From JAKPAM01 sp047601745 (GTDB lineage Bacteria > Pseudomonadota > Gammaproteobacteria > Burkholderiales > Burkholderiaceae_E): DNA of 64,000 bases. Position numbers and translations under genes: made by a program. Positions 7,262 to 15,650 of the stretch are shown in pieces (positions within the stretch are counted from its first letter, which is position 1; every line of letters begins with the position of its first letter). Under the pieces are notes generated by a model. That model worked only from the letters and a program-made list of their open reading frames with translations. It did not search any database and was not told where the DNA came from. Where the stretch lies: assembly GCA_047601745.1 (NCBI GenBank), contig JASGIS010000001.1, positions 6,510,001-6,574,000 of the forward strand. The letters run 5' to 3'.

Positions 7262-8197
7262 ATGTCGATCGTCCTGCTGCTGTTGCCCGATCTGTCGATG
7301 GTCGCGCTCGGCTTCGTCCTGTCGCGGCTGGGCCAGTGGGGGCGTCCGTTCTGGGACGGTCTCGAGCGCCTCGTCTACTACGTGCTGTTTCCGACGCTGC
7401 TGTTCCAGTCGGTGCTGCGGGCGCCGTTGTCGCTGGGCGACGCGCTGCCGCCGGTGCTGACGGTCGTCGCATCGGCCGGCGTCGCGCTGCTGCTGGTGGC
7501 GCTGGCGCCGCGGGTGCTCGACGTCGATCCGCGCAAGTTCGCCTCGGGCGCGCAGTGCGCGTTCCGCTTCAACACCTACGTGGCGCTGGCGCTGTCGCAA
7601 CGGCTGGCCGGCGACGCGGGCCTGGCGCTGTGCGCGATGCTGGTCGGCGTGATGGTGCCGATCAGCAACGTCGGCGCGATCGTGCCGCTGGCCCGCCACG
7701 CCGGCGGACGGCTGTGGCGCGAGATGGCGCGCAACCCGCTGATCATCGCCACGGTCGCCGGCCTGATCGGCAACGCATTGCACCTGACGCTGCCCGAGCC
7801 GGTGCACGCCTCGCTGTCGCGGCTCGGATCGGCGGCGCTGGCCACCGGTCTGTTGACGGTGGGCGCCGGCCTGGTGTTCCGGATCGCGCCGGCGGCCGAG
7901 GCCGAGGCCCGGGCGAACGGCGAGCGCGTTCGCAGCGAAACGCCGCTGAGCGTGTGGCTGACCGCGACCAAGCTGCTGGTGATGCCGGCCTGCGCGCTGG
8001 CGGTCGGCGCGCTGCTGGAATTGCCGCCGGTGCCGCGGCAGATCGCGGTGATGTTCGCCGCGATGCCGACGGCGTCGAGCTGCTACATCCTGGCCGTGCG
8101 CATGGGCGGCGACGGGCCGTATGTCGCACGACTGGTCTCGCTGTCGATGATCGGCGCGCTGTTCACGCTGCCGCTGTGGCTGAGCGGCGTGGTCTGA
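7262..8197 (+). CDS. AEC family transporter
   Basis: A 311-residue integral membrane protein with about ten hydrophobic segments arranged as two halves, the layout of the auxin efflux carrier (AEC) family. The N-terminal half shows LERLVYYVLFPTLLFQSVLR, a family hallmark with the conserved Pro in the first helices, and the second half ends in AAMPTASSCYILAVRMGGD, also typical. Bacterial members export or import organic acids such as malate or malonate; the substrate here is unknown. It is divergent from the chalcone-isomerase-like gene and just upstream of tsaE. Confidence 0.88.
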   Translation: MSIVLLLLPDLSMVALGFVLSRLGQWGRPFWDGLERLVYYVLFPTLLFQSVLRAPLSLGDALPPVLTVVASAGVALLLVALAPRVLDVDPRKFASGAQCAFRFNTYVALALSQRLAGDAGLALCAMLVGVMVPISNVGAIVPLARHAGGRLWREMARNPLIIATVAGLIGNALHLTLPEPVHASLSRLGSAALATGLLTVGAGLVFRIAPAAEAEARANGERVRSETPLSVWLTATKLLVMPACALAVGALLELPPVPRQIAVMFAAMPTASSCYILAVRMGGDGPYVARLVSLSMIGALFTLPLWLSGVV

Positions 8198-8230
8198 ACA
8201 GGCCCCGATCCGTCGGAGTAGGCTTCGATC

Positions 8231-8743
8231 ATGCCGCTGACACTGTCCGTTCCCCTTCACGACGAAACCGACACCGAACGCCTGGCCGAGCGCCTGGCGC
8301 CGCGCCTGGACGCCGGCTGGCGTCTGTACCTGAGCGGCGAACTCGGCGCCGGCAAGACGCACTTCACCCGCGCGCTGCTGCGCGCGCTCGGCCACCGCGG
8401 CCGCGTGCGCAGTCCGACCTTTACGTTGCTCGAACCTTACGATTTCGCCAACTTCTCCGTCTATCACTTTGATTTCTATAGATTCTCGGGTAACAATGAT
8501 TGGCGTGACGCGGGCTTCGACGAATGGTTGTCCGATCCGCGCGCCATCACGGTCATCGAATGGCCGGAGATGGCCGGCGATCAGCTACCGATCCCCGACA
8601 TTCACCTGAGGTTCGCGTTCGCGGCCGACGGCTCGCGCAAGCTGCACCTGCAAAGCCATTCCGCGAGAGGTGACGATTGGTTGAAGACGATTTCGCCGGA
8701 CGCGACGCCGGTGGACGAGCCGACGGACCGGCGGCCGCGCTGA
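8231..8743 (+). CDS. tsaE: tRNA threonylcarbamoyladenosine biosynthesis ATPase TsaE
   Basis: TsaE is the ATPase that drives turnover of the TsaBD complex in t6A synthesis. The Walker A motif GELGAGKT is at residues 36-43, followed by SPTFTLLEPY and the FYHFDFYRF-like segment (YHFDFYRF) and VIEWPE, all family hallmarks. At 170 residues it is slightly long because of a C-terminal tail that overlaps amiC by 67 bases. The stretch at about 8415-8530 is clearly poorer in GC than its surroundings. Pairing with amiC is common in proteobacteria. Confidence 0.93.
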   Translation: MPLTLSVPLHDETDTERLAERLAPRLDAGWRLYLSGELGAGKTHFTRALLRALGHRGRVRSPTFTLLEPYDFANFSVYHFDFYRFSGNNDWRDAGFDEWLSDPRAITVIEWPEMAGDQLPIPDIHLRFAFAADGSRKLHLQSHSARGDDWLKTISPDATPVDEPTDRRPR

Positions 8744-10134
8744 CCGACGAACGGCCGCGACGCCGCGTGGTGCTGCGCCGCGCGGCCGCGGCGTCGCTGG
8801 GCACGCTGCTGGCGTTGGACATCCCGCTCGCGCACGCCGGCTCGATCGTCGCGGTACGGGTCTGGCCGGCCCGCGACTACACGCGCGTCACGCTCGAACT
8901 GGACGAGCAGCTCAAGCACGTCCATCAGATGATGAGCGAGCCGAACCGGCTGGTGCTGGATCTGGAAGGCGCCAGCGTCGACGACGCCGTGCGCGACCTG
9001 GTCGCCAAGATCCAGCCCGACGATCCGTACATCCAGCAGGTGCGCGTCGGCCAGTACAAGCCGTCGGTGATGCGGCTGGTGTTCGACCTGAAGACGGCGA
9101 TCGCGCCGCAGATCTTCACGCTCAAGCCGGTCGACCAGTACCGCTACCGGCTGGTGCTGGACCTGTTTCCGGCGGCGCCGGTCGATCCGCTGATGGAACT
9201 GCTGGCCGACGCATACCAGCGCGCCGATCGGGACGAACGCCGGCCCGTTGGCGATCCGCTGGGCCGGCTGCTGGCCGACCGCGGCAAGGACGGCGCGGCC
9301 GAAGCCGCCGCCGACACGCCGAGCGAGGCGACGATCGACGCGGCGCTGCGCCGCGCCGCGCCGCCCGGCACGCCGGCGGCCAAACAAGCCGTCCGGCAGC
9401 CGCCCCGCGTCAAGCCGGCGGTCTCGCGCCTGGTGACGATCGCGCTGGATCCGGGCCACGGCGGCGAGGATCCGGGTGCGATCGGCCGCGGCGGCACGCG
9501 CGAGAAGGACGTCGTGCTGGCGATCGCGCATCGGCTCCGCGACCGGATCAACAGCGAACCGAACATGCGCGCGTTCCTGACCCGCGACGCGGACTTTTTC
9601 GTGCCGCTGTCGGTCCGCGTCGAGAAGGCGCGCCGCGTCAAGGCCGACCTGTTCATCTCGATCCACGCCGACGCGTTCGTACGGCCGGATGCGCGCGGCG
9701 CATCGGTGTTCGTGCTGTCCGGCCGCGGCGCCAGCAGCACGGCCGCGCGCTGGCTGGCCAACAGGGAGAACCGCTCGGACCTGATCGGCGGCGTGCGGCT
9801 CGCGCGCAGCAGCAACGAGGTCGCGCGCATGCTGCTCGAGATGTCGACCAGCGCGCAGATCCGCGACAGCAGCAACGCCGGACGATTCGTGCTGACCGAG
9901 CTCGGCGGCCTCGGGCAGTTGCACCGGCACGACATCGAGCAGGCCGGCTTCGCGGTACTCAAGGCCCCGGACATCCCGTCGATCCTGATCGAGACCGCGT
10001 TCATCAGCAATCCGCAGGAAGAAGCCAAACTGGCCAATCCGCGTCACCAGGCGTCGGTGGCCGAAGCGATCTTCAAGGGCGTGCGGCGCTATTTCGTCAA
10101 GCATCCGCCCGCGCAGCGCAACCGGTCGACCTGA
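8677..10134 (+). CDS. amiC: N-acetylmuramoyl-L-alanine amidase, AmiC type
   Basis: A periplasmic zinc amidase that cleaves the bond between muramic acid and the peptide stem during cell separation. The start is TTG 8677, supported by AGAGGTGA just upstream, within tsaE. Residues 28-54 look like a twin-arginine-type signal (RRRVVLRR then a hydrophobic stretch). An AMIN domain (about 57-170) and a variable linker precede the Amidase_3 domain (about 253-475), whose zinc-site motifs are DPGHGGEDPGA, SIHADAF and ILIETAFISN. The AmiC assignment rests on the AMIN domain and signal type. Confidence 0.92.
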   Translation: MVEDDFAGRDAGGRADGPAAALTDERPRRRVVLRRAAAASLGTLLALDIPLAHAGSIVAVRVWPARDYTRVTLELDEQLKHVHQMMSEPNRLVLDLEGASVDDAVRDLVAKIQPDDPYIQQVRVGQYKPSVMRLVFDLKTAIAPQIFTLKPVDQYRYRLVLDLFPAAPVDPLMELLADAYQRADRDERRPVGDPLGRLLADRGKDGAAEAAADTPSEATIDAALRRAAPPGTPAAKQAVRQPPRVKPAVSRLVTIALDPGHGGEDPGAIGRGGTREKDVVLAIAHRLRDRINSEPNMRAFLTRDADFFVPLSVRVEKARRVKADLFISIHADAFVRPDARGASVFVLSGRGASSTAARWLANRENRSDLIGGVRLARSSNEVARMLLEMSTSAQIRDSSNAGRFVLTELGGLGQLHRHDIEQAGFAVLKAPDIPSILIETAFISNPQEEAKLANPRHQASVAEAIFKGVRRYFVKHPPAQRNRST

Positions 10135-10139
10135 AACCC

Positions 10140-10168
10140 CGCGAGCGAACCGGCCGGCCAGGCTCGCG
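10140..10168. terminator. Possible hairpin after amiC
   Basis: CGCGAGC at 10140-10146 pairs with GCTCGCG at 10162-10168, six bases past the amiC stop and in a gap between convergent genes. There is no T tract, so a terminator role is only suggested by position. Confidence 0.25.
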
Positions 10169-10235
10169 CGCCGGAACGCGGCGGGATGCCGACCCCGCCG
10201 CCGGCGGTGGCCAGACGGAACCGGCCACGCGCGCG

Positions 10236-11636
10236 TCAGAACGGCGGAAACGTCACGCGGATCCGCGTGCCCGGCCCGCCCGACAGCGGGTCGCCGACCT
10301 CGATCCGGGCGCGGTGCGCGTTGACGATCTCCTTGACGATCGCCAGGCCCAGCCCGCTGCCGCCCTGCGGGCTCGACGCGCCGCGATAGAAGCGCTCGAA
10401 CACCTTCTGGCGCTCGGCGGGCGGGATTCCCGGTCCGTCATCCTCGACTTCGAGATACGGTTCGCCGTCATGCACGCCGCAGCGCGCGGTGATCCGGCCG
10501 CCGGTCGGCGTATAACGGATCGCGTTGTCGATCAGGTTCGTCAGCAGTTCGCGCAACGCCCACGACATCGCGCGCAGCTCGGCCGGCTGCGACTCGGCGC
10601 CCAGATCCTGGTTGCGCTCCAGCGCCGCGTCCAGGCAACCGGACACCACGTCGTCGACCAGTTCGGGCAGCGACACGTTGTGGCGTCCGGCCATCTCCTG
10701 GCTCGGACGATCCGAGCGCGCGAGCGACAGCAACTGGTTGGCCAGGTGCGTCAGCCGGTTGGTGGCGGTCTGCGCGCGACGCAGCCGGTCGACGATGCCG
10801 CCGTCGGCGGGCAGCGAACGCATCGCGTCGTTGACCGTCAGGTCGATCTGCCCCTTGAGCGCGGCCAGCGGCGTGCGCAACTGGTGCGCGGCGTTCTCGA
10901 TGAAGCGGCGCTGGCCGTCGCGAGTGTCGGCCATCCGCACCAGCAACTGGTTCAGCGAATCGACCAGCGGCTGCGCCTCGGCCGGTACGTCGTCGGCGGC
11001 CAACGGCTGCAGGTCCTCGGCCGAACGGCGCCGCAACTGGTCGGCCAGACGCACCAGCGGCTGCGTGGCCACGCCGACGACCACCCAGACGACGACCAGC
11101 GTCAGGCCCAGGATCAGCGCATCGCTGGACAGCCGGCCCAGCAGGATCCGCGTGCGCGCCTCTTCGCGCTTGCGCGTCGTCTCGGCCACCAGGATCGTGT
11201 ACGGCCCGGCGGTCGTCGTGATCGTCTGCGCGAACACGCGAACGGGCTCGCCGCGGACGCTGTCGTTGAAGAACTGGCGCGCCAGCATGCCGCTGGGTTC
11301 GCGCTTGCCGCCTTCGGCCGGCAGGTGAACGCCATCGTCGCCGCCCAGCGTGCGGCCCGCTTGGTCGATGACGCGGTAGAAGACCGTATCCTGCGCGTCG
11401 GCCTGCAGCAGCTTGACGGTCTCTTCGGGAATGTCGAAATGCGCGCGCCCTTCGTCGACGGTCAGGAAGCCGACGATGCCCAGCGCCGCATCGGACAGCG
11501 ACAGGTCGTAGGCCTGCCACACGAGCCCCAGGCTCTGGCGGTAGTCGACGGCCGAGGCCAGCACCAGGACCGCCATCAGCAGCGTCGACAGCCAGACCAG
11601 CAGCCGGACGCGGATCGATCGGGAGTGCATCAGCAT
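10236..11636 (-). CDS. Sensor histidine kinase, TctE/QseC-like
   Basis: About 466 residues from ATG 11636, with a second ATG two codons later. The order is: first membrane helix near residues 10-30; a periplasmic domain of about 140 residues of the type found in TctE-like kinases; second helix near 170-195; HAMP; HisKA with the phospho-accepting His in ENAAHQLRTPLAALKGQ; and a HATPase domain with NAIRYTP, DDGPGIPPAE and GGSGLGLAIV. It follows the response regulator gene by about 55 bases, and the two form a pair. The signal is unknown; tricarboxylates or cations are possibilities by family only. Confidence 0.88.
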   Translation of the reverse strand: MLMHSRSIRVRLLVWLSTLLMAVLVLASAVDYRQSLGLVWQAYDLSLSDAALGIVGFLTVDEGRAHFDIPEETVKLLQADAQDTVFYRVIDQAGRTLGGDDGVHLPAEGGKREPSGMLARQFFNDSVRGEPVRVFAQTITTTAGPYTILVAETTRKREEARTRILLGRLSSDALILGLTLVVVWVVVGVATQPLVRLADQLRRRSAEDLQPLAADDVPAEAQPLVDSLNQLLVRMADTRDGQRRFIENAAHQLRTPLAALKGQIDLTVNDAMRSLPADGGIVDRLRRAQTATNRLTHLANQLLSLARSDRPSQEMAGRHNVSLPELVDDVVSGCLDAALERNQDLGAESQPAELRAMSWALRELLTNLIDNAIRYTPTGGRITARCGVHDGEPYLEVEDDGPGIPPAERQKVFERFYRGASSPQGGSGLGLAIVKEIVNAHRARIEVGDPLSGGPGTRIRVTFPPF

Positions 11637-11691
11637 GCCGACGACGGGCCGTCCGCCCGACTTGACGCCAGCGGACGCCGACGTCCGCGAC

Positions 11692-12372
11692 TCAGGCGGT
11701 CGGCTCTTCGATTCGATAACCGACACCGCGGACCGTGCGGATGCGCACGTCGGTATGGTCGAGCTTGCCGCGCAGCCGCGATACGTAGACCTCGATCGCG
11801 TTGGGAGCCAGGTTGTCGTCCCAGCCGCTGATCGCCTGCAGCAGCTTGTCCTTGCTGACGACGCTGTTGGCATGCAGGATCAGGTACTCGAGGATCGACC
11901 ACTCGCGGGGGGTCAGTTCGATCGGCTGGTCGTTGAATTTCAGTTCGCGCCGGGCCGAATCGATGACCAGCGAACCGAAGCGCCCGACCTCGGACGTGAT
12001 CGTGCCGGTGCGGCGGATCAGCGCACGGCTGCGCGCGATCAGTTCGCGCAGCTCGAACGGCTTGACCATGTAGTCGTCGGCGCCCAGGTTGAGTCCGTCG
12101 ATCCGGTCCTCGAGGCCGTCGCGCGCGGTCAGCATCAGCACCGGCACCCGGGACTCGTCACCGCTGCGCAGGCGCAACCGACGCAGCCATTCGAGCCCGG
12201 TGATGCCCGGCAGCCCGATGTCGAGCACGATCAGGTCGAAATGCTCGTTGCGCAGCGCCGTATCGCCGAGTTCGGCGCTTTCGACGCGATCGACCGCGAA
12301 TCCGGCCGAACGCAGACCGGACACGACGACGTCCGACAACAGGTGATCGTCTTCGACGACTAGTACTCGCAT
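11692..12372 (-). CDS. OmpR-family response regulator
   Basis: A DNA-binding response regulator of 226 residues from ATG 12372, where MRVLVVEDD begins the receiver domain. The likely phosphorylated residue is D51 in VLDIGLPG, with the conserved Lys in MVKPFELRELIAR. The C-terminal winged helix includes LTPREWSILEYLI and VEVYVSRLRGKL-like sequence (EVYVSRLRGKLD). Upstream in-frame ATGs at about 12412 and 12465 would add a tail of up to 31 residues with no homology. It is cotranscribed with the histidine kinase. QseB, TctD and similar are all possible relatives, so no symbol is given. Confidence 0.88.
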   Translation of the reverse strand: MRVLVVEDDHLLSDVVVSGLRSAGFAVDRVESAELGDTALRNEHFDLIVLDIGLPGITGLEWLRRLRLRSGDESRVPVLMLTARDGLEDRIDGLNLGADDYMVKPFELRELIARSRALIRRTGTITSEVGRFGSLVIDSARRELKFNDQPIELTPREWSILEYLILHANSVVSKDKLLQAISGWDDNLAPNAIEVYVSRLRGKLDHTDVRIRTVRGVGYRIEEPTA

Positions 12373-12521
12373 GGCTGGGGATGGTAACGCCGATTGGTCG
12401 GTGTCGACAGCCATCGGGTCGCGCCGACCGGTTGACGGCGCCTGCGGAATCATTGAGGCGGACATCGGAGCGACGGGATGGGCGGTCTGGCTGAGTCGGC
12501 ACGGATGCCGCCGATCCGCGC

Positions 12522-12566
12522 CGAGGCGAAACGTTCCGGCAGGGGCGGCCTTTACGTTTCGCCTCG
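12522..12566. repeat. Perfect 13-base inverted repeat
   Basis: CGAGGCGAAACGT at 12522-12534 and ACGTTTCGCCTCG at 12554-12566 are exact reverse complements separated by 19 bases. It lies about 150 to 195 bases upstream of the response regulator start and downstream of dedA. It could be a factor-independent terminator for dedA (no T tract on the minus strand), an operator, or part of a small mobile repeat. Confidence 0.7.
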
Positions 12567-12718
12567 ACGCGGTCGACAGGCAACCAGAATGGGCTGCCGC
12601 ACGGATGGCGAAAGCCCGGGATTCGGGAGCCCCGCGTCAGGGGCGACTCGCGCCGGGTACGGCGCGTCGTGTCAGCAGCAGAGTACGAGGGGGGCGCTGT
12701 CGCACGCCTGACACGGCG

Positions 12719-12748
12719 CAGCGTCAGCGTCAGCGTCAGCGTCAGCGC
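12719..12748. repeat. Tandem 6-base repeat downstream of dedA
   Basis: Four exact copies of cagcgt followed by cagcgc, directly 3' of dedA. A further cagcgt unit sits about 15 bases on, suggesting a longer degenerate tract. No function is evident. Confidence 0.7.
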
Positions 12749-12765
12749 CCACGCCCATGCCAGCG

Positions 12766-13416
12766 TCAGCGGCTCGCGCGAAGCTTGCGCAGCAACTGGC
12801 GGCCGACCTCGAAGACCGCCGGCAGGCCGGGCACGATGATCAGCGCGAGCGCGACCAGCGAGAAATGCTCCTTGACCCAGGGCAGGTTGCCCAGCAGGTA
12901 GCCGAGCAGCGTGATGCCGCCGACCCACAGCAGCGCGCCGATCACGTTGTACAGCAGGAATCTGCCGCGCGACATCCGCGCGACGCCGCCGACGAACGGC
13001 GCGAACGTGCGCACGAACGGCAGGAAGCGCGCGATGATGATCGTCATCGCGCCGTACTTCTCGTAGAACGCGTGCGTACGGTCGAACGCCTCGCGGTTGA
13101 AGAAGCGCGAGTCCTCCCACTGGAACACCTTCGGCCCGATCTTCCAGCCGATCGTGAAGTTCAGGTTGTCGCCGAGGATCGCCGCGGCCAGCAGCAGGCC
13201 GATCAGCAGCGGCAGGTCCAGCGTGCCGACCCCGGCCAGCGCGCCGGCGACGAACAGCAGCGAATCGCCGGGCAGGAACGGCATCACGACGAGCCCGGTC
13301 TCGACGAAGATGATCGCGAACAGCAACGCGTAGACCCAGACCCCGTAGGTCGCCACGACGGCCTCGAGGTGCTTGTCCAGGTGCAGGAAGATATCGATGA
13401 ATTGGCTGATGTCCAT
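12766..13416 (-). CDS. DedA family membrane protein
   Basis: A 216-residue inner membrane protein of the DedA/VTT family from ATG 13416, starting MDISQFIDIFLHLDKHLEAVV as in many DedA proteins (residues 1-21). Conserved family elements are FVETGLVVMPFLPGDSLLF, GDNLNFTIGWKIG and the signature FLPFVRTFAPFVGGVARMSRGRF-type stretch near residues 128-150 with its key Arg residues. DedA proteins are linked to envelope integrity and undecaprenyl phosphate recycling. A longer frame to 13557 exists but has no homology and runs into the intergenic repeats. It is divergent from mutL. Confidence 0.9.
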   Translation of the reverse strand: MDISQFIDIFLHLDKHLEAVVATYGVWVYALLFAIIFVETGLVVMPFLPGDSLLFVAGALAGVGTLDLPLLIGLLLAAAILGDNLNFTIGWKIGPKVFQWEDSRFFNREAFDRTHAFYEKYGAMTIIIARFLPFVRTFAPFVGGVARMSRGRFLLYNVIGALLWVGGITLLGYLLGNLPWVKEHFSLVALALIIVPGLPAVFEVGRQLLRKLRASR

Positions 13417-13498
13417 AGCGGGCCGATGATACAGGCGGGGACGTGCAAGCTCCGTCCAATCGGTCGCGGCGGCCGGACGCCGCGGCGTCGCGCCTGGC

Positions 13499-13556
13499 CT
13501 GCGCCTGGCCCGCACCAGGTCCGCACCAGGCCCGCATGAAGCCCGCATCAGGCCCA
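13499..13556. repeat. Degenerate tandem repeat between dedA and mutL
   Basis: About four to five imperfect copies of an 11-base unit close to cccgcaccagg, with CCTGG/CCAGG pairs that could fold. It lies in the dedA-mutL divergent gap, upstream of a TATAAT at 13595-13600. No function can be assigned. Confidence 0.5.
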
Positions 13557-13594
13557 CGTCGTGGTCCGAACCGCGTCGAACCCTGGTCGAACCT

Positions 13595-13600
13595 TATAAT
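13595..13600 (+). promoter_or_regulatory. Possible -10 element for mutL
   Basis: A perfect TATAAT lies 43 bases before the chosen mutL start in otherwise GC-rich sequence. No good -35 hexamer is seen 16 to 18 bases upstream, so this is only a candidate. Confidence 0.4.
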
Positions 13601-13643
13601 TCTCGATCCGCCTCCGTTTCCCGGTCCGCCCCGCCCCACGCCG

Positions 13644-15650
13644 ATGCACGTCGATCCCGCCGCGGCCCGCCGGCCGATCCGTCCGCTCGCCGATACGCTG
13701 ATCAGCCAGATCGCAGCCGGCGAGGTCGTCGAGCGGCCGGCGTCGGTCGTCAAGGAATTGCTCGAGAACGCGATCGACGCCGGCGCCCGCCGCATCGAGC
13801 TGCGGATCGAGGAAGGCGGCGTGCGCCGGATCGTCGTCGCCGACGACGGCGGCGGCATTCCCGAATCCGAGCTGGCGCTCGCGCTGACGCGCCACGCGAC
13901 CAGCAAGATCACTTCGCTCGGCGAACTCGAAAGCGTGGCCACGCTGGGATTCCGCGGCGAGGCGCTGGCGTCGATCGCCTCGGTCGCGCAGGTGCGGTTG
14001 ACCAGCCGGACCGCCGACGCCGCGAACGCCTGCAGCCTGGATTCGACCGACGGCCTGCCGCACCCGGCCGCCGGCGGCGTCGGCACCACGATCGAAGTGC
14101 TCGAGCTGTACAGCGCGACGCCCGCGCGGCGCAAGTTCCTGAAGACCGCGGCCACCGAATCGGCGCACTGCCTGGACGCGATCCGGCGCGTCGCGCTCGC
14201 GCATCCGCACATCGAGTTCGTCGCGTTCGTCGACGGCCGCCGGCACACGCAATGGTCGGGCGCCGACTGGGCCGCGCGCGCGCTCGAAGGCCTGGGCGAA
14301 GAGTTCCGCGACGCGCATCGCGTGCTCGATAGACAGGCCGGCGCGCTGCGGCTGTTCGGCCTGCTCGGCCACCCGACGGCCAGCCGCAGCCGCGCCGACC
14401 GGCAGTACCTGTACGTCAACGGCCGCTTCGTGCGCGATCGCAACCTGCAGTTCGCGGTCAAGCAGGCTTATGCCGACGTGCTGCACGGCGATCGCCAGCC
14501 GGCCTATGTGCTGTTCATCGAGATCGATCCGGCGCAGGTCGACGTCAACGTGCATCCGGCCAAGACGGAAGTCCGGTTCCGCGATGCGCAGGGCGTGCGC
14601 AGCTTCCTGTTCCATGGCGTGCAGGATCTGCTGCGCACGGCCGCCGGCCAGGCGACGCCGATGACGATCGCGCGCGCGGTGCCGGCTCCGGGTGCGCTCC
14701 CCGGCGCCTCTGCCGGCCCGGCGCGCGGCACGCCCCTCGCCACCGCCGGCATCCAGGCGGCGCTGGCGCTCGGGCAACCGCCAGCCGCGTATGGATCGCG
14801 GCTTCCGGGCTCCGGCTCGGGTTCTGGCTTGGGTTCCACTTCCGGATTCGGCGCCGGCCCCAGTTCCGGCCTTGGCCCCAGCGGTGCCGCTCGGCGCGCG
14901 GACGCCGCCCCGGGTCTCGTCGATCGCGGGTCGATCGCGCGCGGATCGTCGGCGGCGACACCGGCCGCGGCCGTGCCGCCGACCCGTGCCGAGGTCGACG
15001 CGGCGCTGGCCTTCTATGCTCCCGGCGAGCTGCAGGCGCTGGCGCCGGCGGCCCCCGAACCGGCGCTGCCGCCGCTGGGCTTCGCGCTCGCGCAACTGCA
15101 CGGCGTGTACCTGCTCGCGCAGAACGCCGACGGCCTGATCGTCGTCGACATGCATGCCGCGCACGAGCGCATCGTCTACGAGCGGCTCAAGGCCGCGATC
15201 GGCGGCCAGCGGGTGCCGATGCAGCCGCTACTGATCCCGGCCAGCTTCCGCGCCGAGCCGATCGAACTGGCGGCGATCGACGAGCACGGCGACGCGCTGC
15301 TCGATTTCGGCCTCGAACTGGGCGTGCTGTCGCCGACCGCCGCGGTCGTGCGCGCGGTGCCGACGCTGCTCGGCGGCGGCGATGCGATCGCGCTGGCCCG
15401 CTCGGTGCTGGCCGAACTCGTCGAGCACGGCGCGTCGCGCGCGCTGGTCGAGCGGCGCGACGCGCTGCTGGCGACGATGGCCTGCCACGGCGCGGTGCGC
15501 GCGAACCGCCGGCTCAGCATCGACGAGATGAACGCGCTGCTGCGCGACATGGAGAACACGGCCGGCGCCGACCAATGCAACCACGGCCGGCCGACCTGGG
15601 TCGCCGTGCCGATGGGCGAACTGGACCGCTGGTTCCTGCGCGGCCAATGA
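13644..15650 (+). CDS. mutL: DNA mismatch repair protein MutL
   Basis: MutL links mismatch recognition by MutS to strand incision. From ATG 13644 the protein is about 668 residues. The GHKL ATPase motifs are clear (ENAIDAGA, DDGGGIPESEL, TRHATSKI, GFRGEALASI). A long linker (about residues 340-450) is Gly/Ser/Pro-rich. The C-terminal domain carries DMHAAHERIVYE, which fits the DxHA(x)2E(x)4E endonuclease motif, plus ACHGAVRAN and CNHGRPT, so this is probably a nicking MutL that works without MutH. An upstream extension to 13443 reads through repeats and is rejected. It overlaps miaA by four bases (ATGA). Confidence 0.95.
   Translation: MHVDPAAARRPIRPLADTLISQIAAGEVVERPASVVKELLENAIDAGARRIELRIEEGGVRRIVVADDGGGIPESELALALTRHATSKITSLGELESVATLGFRGEALASIASVAQVRLTSRTADAANACSLDSTDGLPHPAAGGVGTTIEVLELYSATPARRKFLKTAATESAHCLDAIRRVALAHPHIEFVAFVDGRRHTQWSGADWAARALEGLGEEFRDAHRVLDRQAGALRLFGLLGHPTASRSRADRQYLYVNGRFVRDRNLQFAVKQAYADVLHGDRQPAYVLFIEIDPAQVDVNVHPAKTEVRFRDAQGVRSFLFHGVQDLLRTAAGQATPMTIARAVPAPGALPGASAGPARGTPLATAGIQAALALGQPPAAYGSRLPGSGSGSGLGSTSGFGAGPSSGLGPSGAARRADAAPGLVDRGSIARGSSAATPAAAVPPTRAEVDAALAFYAPGELQALAPAAPEPALPPLGFALAQLHGVYLLAQNADGLIVVDMHAAHERIVYERLKAAIGGQRVPMQPLLIPASFRAEPIELAAIDEHGDALLDFGLELGVLSPTAAVVRAVPTLLGGGDAIALARSVLAELVEHGASRALVERRDALLATMACHGAVRANRRLSIDEMNALLRDMENTAGADQCNHGRPTWVAVPMGELDRWFLRGQ
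14800..14884. repeat. Gly/Ser repeat in the MutL linker
   Basis: Degenerate ggctccggctcggg-type units encode a Gly-Ser-Leu-rich segment near MutL residues 386-414. The interdomain linker of MutL is normally variable, so this is a tolerated site; it is listed because it fits the pattern of repeats in this window. Confidence 0.5.

Larger units (their letters stand above)
12373..12765. other. 393-base gap with inverted and tandem repeats, no gene seen
   Basis: Between the response regulator start and the dedA end there is no convincing coding frame. The gap holds a 13-base perfect inverted repeat (12522-12566), an imperfect 12-base inverted repeat around GTGTCAG/CTGACAC (about 12664-12719), and a 6-base tandem repeat (12719-12748). 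It should contain the promoter of the leftward regulator operon, but no clear -35/-10 pair was found. Confidence 0.6.

Noticed and set aside
10236..12372. Naming the two-component system QseBC or TctDE
   Set aside because: Features of both are present and nothing nearby, such as a tctCBA operon, settles the signal or name.
13443..13643. N-terminal extension of MutL
   Set aside because: It reads through intergenic repeats and a TATAAT and has no family similarity; MutL homologues start near the chosen ATG.
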